The notes beneath the pieces were generated by a model that was not told the origin of the DNA, ran no database searches, and saw only the letters and a program-made list of their open reading frames with translations. This document shows, piece after piece, positions 18,187 to 28,000 of a stretch of DNA of 37,359 bases. The translations under genes and the position numbers were made by a program. Within the stretch, counting starts at the first letter, position 1. Every line of letters begins with the position of its first letter. This DNA comes from Symsagittifera roscoffensis (Eukaryota; Xenacoelomorpha; Acoela; Convolutidae). Location: the NCBI RefSeq assembly GCF_963678635.1, contig NW_026970804.1, positions 1 to 37,359 of the forward strand. The letters run 5' to 3'.

Positions 18187-18691
18187 TTACTTTTGAGAAC
18201 AGTAAAAAATTTCATAACGTGTGAAATCTCTATCATTTATGTCATGCATTTCTAAAACAAAGTTTGCTGGGATATTTGCGGTTTTTTTGTAGTACATTAT
18301 TTTCTTCACAGTATCCTCTTTCACAATCGTCTTAATCTCATCTGGCAATTCACTGCTGTTTAGATCCATCTGAACTCCTGGCTGACGTTTGGGTACTAAG
18401 ACTAGTTCGGGAAGACATACTCCTCGCTTGCTGGCTAACATTTCTGATAAACTTGAATCTCTGGAAGTATACAAATTGATCAATAACTGGAAAAAACCTC
18501 TTCAACGTAGACAACTCTTCTTCGGAAATTATTATTTGCTCCTTCCTCTGAACAATTTGGCCACTGCAATCAATACGCTCTATTCTCGTTAATGAAATTT
18601 TAATATCACCCTCTGGAGTCATCCACGCACAAAGCATTGAATTTTGTGATAGGTATGTCTCCACTTTCGCTGATCTCTCGCTGTTGTTCAT
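18187..18691 (-). CDS. Polinton unknown protein split in two overlapping frames (probable frameshift)
   Basis: An ATG at 18691 opens a 113-residue frame (MNNSERSAKVE) ending at 18350. A second frame covers about 18504-18187 and ends FYCSQK. Up to about residue 70 the first frame looks like a real folded protein (LCAWMTPEGDIKISLTRIE). After that it becomes Ser/Arg-rich, while the second frame looks natural (KIMYYKKTANIPANFVLEM, then a MHDIND block). A T6 run at 18491-18496 is a likely slip site. I read this as one gene of about 165 residues with a 1-base shift, or two overlapping genes. I know no function. Confidence 0.5.
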
Positions 18692-19175
18692 TTTTCAACC
18701 AATCATAAAAAACCTTGGTTTTCTTCAAGGCACAATGATTCCTGGAGTTGTAATGTGGAATATGTTTATTGCAACTTGGATAATTTTTAAAATATAAGTT
18801 TTCAACCCGAGGACAGCCCAAATCATCTAGGTTTTCAATCTTTCGGTCCAAGTACTTGGCCAAAAATTCTGTCTTTTCTTTTCCTTTAGCGTAAAAAACG
18901 GCACCAGGATTTCTCAGCACAAAACTCTGAAGTATTTGATTCAAGTTTATATAAAGATAATCACCGTTTTCCCAATGGAGACCGTGTAAATAATTAGTTA
19001 ACCAGTTGTAAGCTTTTTGTTCAAGCTTTGGTAGTATATTGAAATTCACTGGAGGTAGGAAAATGAGTCGATCGCTGTAGTCTGAAGTTGTTATTGCTAA
19101 TTCTTTAACCACAAAGGCGTTTTTCTTGTAACGAAAGCCTTCCACGTCAAGCACAACTGATCTCTCGCCTAGCAT
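18606..19175 (-). CDS. Polinton-associated protein with DnaQ-like exonuclease features
   Basis: This 189-residue protein starts at ATG and overlaps both neighbours. It opens with VVLDVEGF, a D-x-E arrangement like ExoI of DEDD-type nucleases. It continues with a conserved-looking block (LHGLHWENGDYLY, AVFYAKGKEKTEFLAKYL, IENLDDLGCPRVENLYF) and ends with a Cys/His-rich part (CNKHIPHY, HCALKKTKVFYDWL). I recall similar uncharacterised proteins from Polinton-rich invertebrate genomes. The RNase H-like fold is an inference. The last acidic residue expected of a DEDD site is not obvious, so activity is uncertain. Confidence 0.6.
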   Translation of the reverse strand: MLGERSVVLDVEGFRYKKNAFVVKELAITTSDYSDRLIFLPPVNFNILPKLEQKAYNWLTNYLHGLHWENGDYLYINLNQILQSFVLRNPGAVFYAKGKEKTEFLAKYLDRKIENLDDLGCPRVENLYFKNYPSCNKHIPHYNSRNHCALKKTKVFYDWLKNEQQREISESGDIPITKFNALCVDDSRG

Positions 19176-19603
19176 TCTAGTAAATGATAAACTTCTGGTT
19201 TTTTCAACTTAATGAAAAGGCAGAACGCTATTCCACTCAAATGTCCCAATAAGCTGTTGTTACAGTTCCAGGGCAACATGTAACAGTACGTGGGACCCTG
19301 TTGATAAAATTCGTGTATAAATCCGGCCGCATCGTGCAAAATAGCGTGCAATCGTAAAATTTTGGAATTTTTCAAATATTTGTCCAAGGAAGAGTTATCA
19401 ATACCAATCAAGCCACCATAAGGTCTCAACTTAATTAAAATGTCGTAGTTAAGGTTATCAGAACTAACAAAAAACAGAGAACATGCAGCTAGAAAATAGT
19501 TGCGTCGGTTAGAATTATCAGGATAAGTTTGTTTCAAAGACGTATAAATTTCGTGAATTATTTTCAAATCAATAGGAGTTACTCTGCTTTTTTGCAATTT
19601 CAT
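19169..19603 (-). CDS. Polinton-associated conserved hypothetical protein (144 residues)
   Basis: The ATG at 19603 overlaps the upstream gene by 35 bases and the stop overlaps the next start by 7. The central motif RLHAILHDAAGFIHEFY, followed by GPTYCYMLPWN and LLGHLSGIAFCL, resembles uncharacterised proteins that accompany the preceding exonuclease-like family in other invertebrate elements. The conserved His-Asp and Cys residues would suit an enzyme or metal site, but I cannot assign one. Confidence 0.6.
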   Translation of the reverse strand: MKLQKSRVTPIDLKIIHEIYTSLKQTYPDNSNRRNYFLAACSLFFVSSDNLNYDILIKLRPYGGLIGIDNSSLDKYLKNSKILRLHAILHDAAGFIHEFYQQGPTYCYMLPWNCNNSLLGHLSGIAFCLFIKLKKPEVYHLLEC

Positions 19604-20138
19604 TATTTATTTTTTCCAACACCTCTCCAACCTGCTGAATTTCAAGCCAGTGGAAATAAAAGTGACCTTGCAAATACCATTTAGACTCATTAAGATAACG
19701 GTGGTAAATAATTAAATAAACCACCGGAAGTTTTTTGTATTTTGATAGCTTGTTGAAACATAGACGGATTTTTCTCTCCAAGTCTTTATCAACCCATAAT
19801 GAGTTAAAGTCAAACGAATAGTCGAAAACGTTTTCATAATCAGCAATATTCAAATCGCTCACAGTGCCATACTTTTGTTTTGTAGAAATGCACCAAGAGA
19901 TTTGTTGAAGCTCACTCAAATAAAATTGTTCTTTGAAAATCAACTCGTATTCTTTCTTTGAAATTTCCTTTGCCCTTTCGAGGAAGACGACGTAGCGTTC
20001 ATTACATAATTTGAAAAATGAGTTTTTTTCTGCGGTTGAAAACACTCTTAATTGTAAATGTTCATTATCAATATCTTCAGTACACCAAGTTCCCTCTAAT
20101 TTCATTTTTCTTATTTCAAAATTTGACAATTTTATCAT
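19569..20138 (-). CDS. Hypothetical protein, first gene of the Polinton late cluster (189 residues)
   Basis: The ATG at 20138 starts MIKLSNFEIRK. I recognise no domain. It is rich in Lys, Glu and aromatic residues with helical patterns, and lacks signal peptide and membrane segments. As the first gene of a tightly overlapping minus-strand series it may be transcribed from the promoter region at 20139-20423. Confidence 0.55.
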   Translation of the reverse strand: MIKLSNFEIRKMKLEGTWCTEDIDNEHLQLRVFSTAEKNSFFKLCNERYVVFLERAKEISKKEYELIFKEQFYLSELQQISWCISTKQKYGTVSDLNIADYENVFDYSFDFNSLWVDKDLERKIRLCFNKLSKYKKLPVVYLIIYHRYLNESKWYLQGHFYFHWLEIQQVGEVLEKINNEIAKKQSNSY

Positions 20139-20423
20139 TTGGTATATTTTGCCCAGAAACGGCCGCCGCCTTTTGAGAGTAATTTCAATTTACTGCCTTT
20201 TCACCATAAAATTTAGGTCAAGTTAAGGAATTAGTTTACTGCTGCCAACAGTTAAGCTACGCTGCCAAAATGGCCGGCGAATTTTTATTATATACCATAA
20301 AAGTCAATTCCCCGTTCACTAACAAATTTCAACTAGGTCGAAAGTTCATTTACCCTAAACAAGCATAACAATTAATATGATTCATATAATTAATCAGGAC
20401 CAATAATTGGGACCCCAAAATTT
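20139..20423 (-). promoter_or_regulatory. Putative promoter region of the Polinton minus-strand gene cluster
   Basis: These 285 bases lie between the right terminal repeat and the first gene. A minus-strand TATATAATAA-like box sits at about 20284-20294, about 150 bases before the start at 20138. Nothing else gene-like is present. Confidence 0.35.
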
Positions 20424-20439
20424 GGAATTAGAAAGATTT

Positions 20440-20659
20440 TTGTATCGTGTCCCTTGTTGTTAAGCTAAACTTAGCAAGATCCTAAGTAGGGGGTCTTCTG
20501 CTTTTTGGGTGGAAAATCTCTTTCGTTTACAAAATCCTAGGATGAGGGTCCTCCAAAAAATTAAGGACCCCTTTCCTAGGATTTTGCTTTACGTGAGGAC
20601 CCCCCCCCTTAGGAAGGACCCCCCCCCCCTTAGGATCCGGGACACGATACAATACTACT
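20440..20659 (-). repeat. Polinton terminal inverted repeat, right
   Basis: Reverse complement of 2356-2573, nearly identical in the outer 120 bases and diverged inside. G/C-run lengths differ between the copies (C9-C10 here). It has the same fold-back layout: TTGTATCGTGTCCC at the inner edge, inverted at the outer edge. Confidence 0.92.
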
Positions 20660-20665
20660 CTCCTG
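20660..20665. repeat. Target-site duplication, right copy (CTCCTG)
   Basis: Identical to 2350-2355, directly after the element's CT end. Confidence 0.93.
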
Positions 20666-23507
20666 ATAGTCTACAATAAGTTTCGCTGTGTCTGATGTTC
20701 ATCTCTGTTTCGATTGCTTCCCTCCATTTTCCTATATACTTCTGCTCAGTCTGCAGAACTCCTGGGAATACTTCTACGCTGATGGCTGTGACCATCTCAT
20801 GTTTCTGTTCTAGATTCAATAGTGACTCTAAAGAACCAAACATGCTGTAGAACCCTAGTGCTGTCACTAGATTCACATCAGTTCCTCCATGGCAATCTGC
20901 TATCAGTTCCGTTTCCGTTCTTGCTTTCATCACTACATTTCCAAACAATACCGTCAACTGCTTGTGTTGTTTCTCCAGGGTTTTCACACAGTCTAGACTT
21001 CCACAAACGTGACCCTCTAGTCCACAGACTTCCGCCAGACAGCTACCAGGTTTGACCCAGTCTTCTGGTCCCCAGCCAGGCAACTCCACTCCATCTTCTC
21101 CGTTGCTCTTAGAGGCTGTTATCAACACATTATATATGATGTTGAGGTCACGCAGGTTACAGTCCGCATTCAGTTCCCTCTGTATGTCCTGTGTCGCCCG
21201 TAAAATCGAGTCAGCGTTGGGACTAGGACACCATGATGGCTTCATCAATTCCCTAACTGCCATCAAGCTCGTTCTCAGTAATTCATCTGAGAATCCCAAC
21301 CCAAATTCCACTCTCTTGTCGGATTTTGGTACTGAAGGTGCAGTCACCTCTTCTTCCAAGACCAATCCCAATTTGGCCTGTGGATTGTTAACACTCTTAG
21401 TCGTCACAATTCTGGACGTCCAGAATCTTAGTAACACCGCCTGCTCATAATCAAAGAAGCAATCGCGTATGTCTTCACTCAGGAAAGGATTGTATGCTAT
21501 CCCTATAATCCCGGACACATAGCTATATGACTTCTTCTTGATCGATCCACAGTATTCACCGGATTTCGGCAATGCTCCCATAGATTCTTTAGTGAGCCTC
21601 AACTCCTTGTTTGAGAATCTCCTGATCTCGTCTATCTTTTTCATGGGTTCCAATTCTTCAGGTTCTTTCATGTTCACCCTCATCGGTTTACTTTGCTGCA
21701 TATCCAGCATTGCTAGTAAGAACATGGCTTTCGTTCGCTCATCGCCTTCCTTCAACATTTTAACACAAGTGCTTAATGCAGGTACTGAAATCTGCTCTAT
21801 CAGGAATCGAATGAAACAGAGAGCGTCTCTCCGCTTTGCACACGCTACTGCTGCTCCCTCCTGGACTATCAGATCCCTCAGATTCGTCATAAGGAAAACT
21901 TTTTCCTCCTTTGATCTCTTCCTTTCTTCTGAATCATATTCTTCGCGAGTCAGTCCCATCATACACCAGGCGAGCCTGAGTTGTAATTTTGTCCTTACGT
22001 AAGGTACTGCCACGAGAGCATGTATTCTTGGCGTAGTCCTCATTTCTTCTTCGAAATACCTCAATACTACTGCTTTCCATGGAAGGCTCACTAACTGCTC
22101 GATCGTCTCCGCCTCTACGTCAGACGACGCCAAAGTTCCATACGCCTTCTGCTTGAGGGTGGTGCCTTGCAACATCATTTCCAGATAACCCTCCATGGCT
22201 TTTTCGTCTTCCAGGGCCACTACATACCCTCTAGCCGAGTTCCGGTATTCCAACATCTCCATGTATCCACCGGTGGGTTCATCTATCGACACTGTCTCCG
22301 ACACTGTTAGTCGGTTGTATTCCACTGGTGTCAGTTGTCCTGCAACACTTCCTTTTCCATGATTCATGGGAGATGGTTTGAAGTCCCTCATTTTACTCTC
22401 TCCACATTGACTGAGTATTTCCATTTCTAAAGTTGCTCCAGTCAGAGTGCGGTCACTCCTTTTGGATTTATAACCGGTTGACTTTATCCCTGCCATGAGA
22501 ATGGGTGGCACCATCGCTATAACAGTTAATATTCTATCTGTGCCAGACAATTGATAATCACCTTGCCCCAAATCCATGACTTCCTCGACTCGTTTTCTTT
22601 TCGCTGAGTTACCAGCTTTCATCGATATTTCCGAATCCACTTTCGTCTTTCCAATCCTCCTCGGCATCACTCTGCTGCCTAACTTCATTTTCATCGCATT
22701 GATTTTATCAATCACCATTTTCGATCGCATCGTTCCTCTCCTGGTCCTTGACAGGTACACCACCTCTCCTTCATTGTCCTGCATAAACGCCACTCTGTCC
22801 AGCTTACATCCCGTCCTACTCTCGTGGTCTCGGTGATGTACTTCCCATTCTTCTTCGGGTAGCGTTCCCAAGAAAGGTACTCTGGCTGAGGCCTCTATTC
22901 TTCTCCTCCGAGGTGATTTCATAAGGATTCTCTGGTCGTTATTTCTTGAATTGCCAAGAGAGCTGCTCTCCGGCAAATTCCGTTTCATTTCCTCAAAGGC
23001 TGACGGATGTTCCAGTGTCGAGATGCCTTCATCCGCTGGCTCAGTCGTTCCCAACGTGTCTGCATTATTCTCAAGATCACTGAAGATATTGAAATCCAGG
23101 CTGGATGTTCCTCCTGTCGATGCCCTGTCGTCTTCCCCACCAGCTTGATCTTGTTGCATGGGTTCTTCCGTCTGACGGCTTCCACCCTGTCCGTCATCTC
23201 CTTCTGACTTGTCCTTGTTCGAGCTCGATGGTCCTTGTTCGTCATTGTCAGCTTCTTCATGGAATCTCGGTATGAGCAATGTACTGGCCGATTTATCTTC
23301 CTCTTCTCCATGGACCACTTTGATGTTAGGAAAGCTAGGTGCTAGGAAAGTTCTCGTCTGCAATACTCCTCCAACTTTCATCTCCTTCCTCACACTGGTC
23401 AGGATTACTGAGGCTTCAGGCAATTCAGTCCTGCCTCTCATCTTCATTGGAGCTAAGCCTAGTCCTTTCCATTCCTCATCAAATCTTCCAGGCTTGAAAT
23501 TGTCCAT
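20660..23507 (-). CDS. Retroelement ORF4, N-terminal portion (cut off by Polinton insertion)
   Basis: The ATG at 23507 starts about 949 retroelement codons. The frame meets a stop at 20655-20657, just inside the Polinton. The rest of the gene is at 2349-1178. I recognise no family. Residues about 70-170 are acidic, Ser/Gln/Gly-rich and probably disordered. A basic cluster SPRRRRIE lies near 200. A hydrophobic segment (ILTVIAMVPPILMAGI) lies near 335. The remainder is helical, with no enzyme motif I can name. There is no signal peptide. Total length would be 1339 residues, very large for an accessory retroelement protein, yet it has stayed open apart from the insertion, which suggests it is selected. 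Expression may need splicing, since it lies 400 bases beyond ORF3. Confidence 0.7.
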
Positions 23508-23907
23508 ACTGTTCTTTCCAAGTTTGATTTGATTTCGATTTCAAGTTTTGACTCAAATGAGCAATTAAATGATCAATCAGGATCTAGAAAAGGAATCACG
23601 ACTGTCACACCTGTCAGTTTCACCTTAACATATATCGTTAAATTCTGCTTAAAACAGTTCAGATAAAGAGATATTTATCCTAAAATTTATTAAAATCAAT
23701 TGGTTTCTAAAATTTTGGAATTCGACCTAAAATTGGACAGTCCAAACTTTGGATCTATTCCCAAGATCGTCATTTAGTTGTTCATGGTCACTAACGCTTA
23801 CTCACCCATGATCTTAATAACCTAACACATAACATAACATAACATAACACACATATCACATATTACATGCAACTTGGTCTTTGGCCTAACACTCTTTCGC
23901 ACATCAT
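23508..23907. other. Spacer between ORF3 and ORF4 with ACATA repeats
   Basis: 400 AT-rich bases without a gene. A short array of AACAT/ACATA units lies at about 23823-23865. The spacer may hold a splice acceptor or promoter for ORF4, but I could not single one out. Confidence 0.5.
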
Positions 23908-25050
23908 TCAGCCTATACTTAAGTAATATTTCTTATGTAGATATACTTGTATGTTCGTATCAGAGAATATCACGTGTACAAGCGCGTACAATTCCCGAGG
24001 ATGCAGTCTTCCTCTATTTGGATCGTACACTGGAAGCGAAAGCTCCTTCACGTCCATTTCCACAAGGAAGTCCCTCAGCCTCGTCAAAGACAAGACTAGG
24101 TTTTCTGGGTCCACGTGCTGCTTCTCCGTCGCCCTCGTTACCAAGAAGCACAAGTACTTTCCCGGTATCTGCGACACCGCCGGAGGTAAGGCTGCTACGC
24201 CCCCTATCCCTGGTCTTTGCTTCCAAAGGAATTCCACGTTTTTATATTCCCTCTTAAAATCTGCCGCTAGCGCTGTCCTAAAACTCATGTCTGCGGTGAT
24301 TGCTATCGCACATGTTCTGTTTGTGATTATGAAATCACTGTCTGTTAGTACTATGTTACTTGAATATTCATTTGGTAAGTTAAAATATGACTCAACTACC
24401 CTGCCTATGTCAGGTTTCTTAGGTTCTTCGCCTGTTTCTGCTTCTAAGTTTCCTGTTTCTCTTGCTATTCTCAATTTTTTTATTATCAAATTTTCAGTGT
24501 GGGTAAGTCCTACCCCCACTCCCCGGACAAAAATATCCATCGGCGTCCCCGTCGATCGCATACCGGGTATTAAGTCAAGATTAGAAGCTGGAATGAGAAG
24601 TTGTCCTTCCTGGGCAGCCCAGGAAGGATCATCTCGTTCAGTCTTAATGTATTTCGCGCTTTCGCGATCTACGTCTTGAATCGTAACGCTGGTCTTTTTA
24701 GGGTCTGATGTCATTTCGTTCAGCCACTCTAAGACACGCAGGTTCGTCGGGTCTTGTTCATTTGACTGCTGTTGCTCATCGTCGAACTCCACCTCGGGTT
24801 TCGACCAGTCGTCAACCCACTCATCGTTGTGATCATCGACTATGTCAATGTCTTGTGACACGGTTATTTCCTCTAAACCCACTACTTCCACTACTATTTT
24901 CTTTAGATCTATCCTATCCACTACAAAGTCGTCACCGTAAGGATTGTATTTCTTTCTTGGTCTCATCCCGTCTTTCTGACGAGTCTGCATCGTGAACGGA
25001 AGATCTGGTTCCATGTTCTTGGAATCTATGTCTGTTCGGAATCCTGCCAA
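23908..25050 (-). CDS. Retroelement ORF3 with C-terminal macrodomain-like fold
   Basis: The frame is open from TTG 25050, overlapping the pol end by 25 bases in the -1 frame. The first ATG is at 25014, 12 bases after the pol stop region, so it could be made by frameshifting or reinitiation. Residues 1-200 are acidic and low in recognisable structure (DIVDDHNDEWVDDW). Residues about 238-375 follow the pattern of TARG1-type macrodomains: TNRTCAIAITADMSF, ALAADFKREYKNVEFL, a Gly-Gly loop, KYLCFLVTRATEKQHVDP, LVLSLTRLRDFL, ELSLPVYDP and a last strand IQVYLH. Macrodomains bind or remove ADP-ribose. The usual GxGxD catalytic loop reads DPNRGRLHPREL here, so the key Asp appears lost. Binding rather than hydrolysis is more likely. 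Confidence 0.7.
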   Translation of the reverse strand: MAGFRTDIDSKNMEPDLPFTMQTRQKDGMRPRKKYNPYGDDFVVDRIDLKKIVVEVVGLEEITVSQDIDIVDDHNDEWVDDWSKPEVEFDDEQQQSNEQDPTNLRVLEWLNEMTSDPKKTSVTIQDVDRESAKYIKTERDDPSWAAQEGQLLIPASNLDLIPGMRSTGTPMDIFVRGVGVGLTHTENLIIKKLRIARETGNLEAETGEEPKKPDIGRVVESYFNLPNEYSSNIVLTDSDFIITNRTCAIAITADMSFRTALAADFKREYKNVEFLWKQRPGIGGVAALPPAVSQIPGKYLCFLVTRATEKQHVDPENLVLSLTRLRDFLVEMDVKELSLPVYDPNRGRLHPRELYALVHVIFSDTNIQVYLHKKYYLSIG

Positions 25051-28000
25051 TCTTCCTCTGCGTAGGGCAAGGTCTCATCGTCCGCTTCGATCTGTTCGTT
25101 TGGATCCAGGTCCAGCGGTGTATCTGTACCATCCTCTACGATTTCATTTCCATCGTTCTTCTGCCTGGTGCCTTTTTCATTGACCTCACAAGCAGGGTCC
25201 ATCATTAGATAATCCCCCTCTTCCATGTCTGCAGGTATACACCAGTCTTCTGTCGATGGATTGTGTGGCTTGATGTTCTCGTAGTGGGCGGCTCGGCCAG
25301 TACTCAGTCTATAAAAACGTCCCTCCTGGTGCACCTCCGTAATCATGAAGGGTCCCCTCCACTTTTTTAGAAGCTTCTTTGTTCCTTTCGGTGGTATAAC
25401 GTTCTGAAATACCCATACGTAGTCTCCCACCGAGTAGGCCTTTGCACCAGCTGCTTTCTTGTCGAATCTTTTCCTCTGCCTTGCCTGTGCCTGCTGAGTG
25501 TTTCGTCTACACAAATCGTTCAACTCCTGTTGGCGTTTGATCACATCCCTCACGTAGACCTGTGGGGACGTTTTCTTTCCCTCATACTCTGGGTAGAAGA
25601 ATGTCAAGGGTAAAGACTTCTCGTGTCCCGTCAGCATCATGTGTGGACTGACTCCAGTGGTGGAGTGTTGCGTGCTATTATAAGCTCCCATCACCTGTGG
25701 AAGGTATCTGTCCCAATCGGTCATGTACCTGGAACAATATACCCTCAGCATCGACACTAACGTCCTATTCTGTCTTTCCACTAAGCCATTCGTCTGAGGG
25801 TGGTATGTAGTGGAGTGAGCCTGAGCGACTTGTGACCGTCTCATAAGCTCTTTCGTAAGCTCGCCTACGAAAGCCGTTCCATTGTCCGATTGAAACGTCA
25901 TTGGACATCCGTGTCTTGCTATCCACGTATTGATCAGGTGGTCGCATGTCTCTTCCGCCGAGGCAGTGATGCAGGGCACGGCCTCTGCATACTTCGTGAA
26001 GTGATCTATCATGACCAAGACTTGGTTGTAACCGCTGTCTGTCATGCATATCTTCTGGTGATCTATCTGCACCACCTCGTTGAATTCAGACGACTCAATT
26101 GATTGTAAAGGAAATCGCAACTTCCTAGGATCCTTGACCTGTTGGCATGACAGACATGCTGTCACCCATTTCTCGCATGCCTTTTTCATCCCAGGCCACT
26201 CAAAGCGCTTCAGGATCCTCTGATACACTTTGTCGATCCCTTGATGGCCCATCTGATCATGCGACCTGAATAATAGTTCTGTCTGATAGAGTTGCGGCAA
26301 CACTATCGCGTTATATTTGTATAAGACCTTGTCTTCTTCTCTTCTCCTGCAAGCCACGATCCCGTCCTTGTTCAGATATAATCTCCCCTCCTTCTGCATG
26401 AAGTATTGTCTCAGGATTCTATAGCTGTCTTCTTCCAGGTCACCTTTGTCAGGTGCACCGTTTTCTATCCACCTTTTTAGGTTGCTTGTCATGCGATCAT
26501 TTCTCTGCGCCCTTAGAAGGTCCGAGAGTCTGTATCTCGCCTTCAAGTACGTCTTCATGACTCTCATCTGACTGTTCAGCTCGTTGGGCTGATGTGTGTC
26601 TTCTTCCATCTCAACGCACCAAATCTTCGCCAACGGTTGTGTTTCTTGTTGAAACGGCTGAAGTTCAGTCCTGACTACCTCTTTCTGCGGCAACAGGCTT
26701 ATCGAACGTTTCGATACCGCTATTGTTTCTAAGTCATCCGCTGCGTTGTCAAAGACTCTTTCGCTTGGTATTAGGTAGCGATCACTGTCAGGATCATGGT
26801 ACACCTCTCTGTCCAGGTTTCTCGCCCGAGTTTCCACTAGTAGCGTGTGTATCGCCAGTTCTGACAGTTCGGATCCCGAAGTCGAATTCCTGTCGGAATA
26901 GGTATCCATTCCTGAGTTTCGGGATTCATCATCCGTCGAAGGTGTTGTGCTGGAGACTGCACGCTCCTCCAGATCATGTCTGTATTTCCTTCGCATCCAT
27001 CTGAACTCCCCGGACAAAACCTTGTTCTCTAGGTCCTGTTTCTCATCAGGAATTTTCTCGTCTATCTCGGACTCCCCGGACCAATTCACTTGTCCCGGTT
27101 GTTGATCTTGTGATCGCTGGTTTTTCTCCTTATCCTTCTCCCCGGACAAATAGTCTTGCAGCAGATTTTGTTTTACAACTTCACCCTCTTTATCCCGATC
27201 TACAAAAGTGACAGTTTTCTTTTGCTTGCCGCTCTCCTGTCCTTTCTGTCCGTAAGAAGTACTGGCTAAAATCTCTTGGGGTATTGAGGATACTAGTTGC
27301 TGAACTATTGTCCTACAATCCCTCTTGTTCTCTTCGTGCTGTTGTCTGGACGGCATGATCTTCACTTTCTCACTGACTGTTAGCGATGCCACTGCTGCTG
27401 TCCACTCGGGGTAATCTCTGGTCACTTCTCTTTCTAACAATCCACTCAGTATCCGCATCACTTGTGGTGTGACTTGCACCGTTTTATCCAATAATGAGAG
27501 GCTGTTTATATTCATGCGAGAGAGTTCTTGCTGGACCAGGTTCGAGCGCAGCAACAAATCCAAGGGGACCGGGTCCTCCCTTGACAGGATCTTTATCTCG
27601 GCTGCTTTCTCTACAGGTAACTCAGGATGCCCCGGAATTGGATGTCCAGACTTATCCAACCATCTCGTTAAGGGAAGCGCTTCATAAGTTTCTTTGTCCA
27701 GAAACGAGAATCCCTCCTTTACTTCCGCCTGATTGGCCTGCTTCTGCTCCAATCTTTCATAGAACTCAGTTTTCTTGCTGAGACTGTCAGCATTCTGATG
27801 TTTATCACGCATCCTGTGTTCGATTATCATATGGTAGCCATCCAGTCTTACTATCCATCTACCAATATAACTCTGATCCATCGAGTAGGTCTTCAACCAG
27901 GATAACGCTCTGTTGTCCACGCGTAACTTAAAGGGAGCGCTCCCCAAGTATGCACGGTACTTCTCCACGAAGGTAACTACTGCAAACATTTCTGCTTTTG

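Larger units (their letters stand above)
2356..20659 (-). mobile_element. Polinton/Maverick element, 18,304 bp, complete
   Basis: The element starts AGTAGTATTG and ends CAATACTACT, is flanked by CTCCTG on both sides, and has about 215-bp terminal inverted repeats. It contains protein-primed polB, retroviral-type integrase, adenain-like protease, FtsK/HerA-type ATPase and both jelly-roll capsid proteins, which together define the family. Length is typical (15-20 kb). It sits in ORF4 of a retrotransposon. Nearly all genes run on the minus strand. The perfect duplication and high repeat identity argue for a fairly young insertion. It carries likely disabling changes in polB and integrase, so this copy may depend on others. 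Confidence 0.95.

Noticed and set aside
20660-23507. ORF4 as a retroviral envelope
   Set aside because: No signal peptide, no clear fusion peptide or cleavage site, and hydrophobic stretches are isolated.
23951-24679. 242-codon plus-strand frame opposite ORF3
   Set aside because: Antisense shadow of the macrodomain-like coding region.
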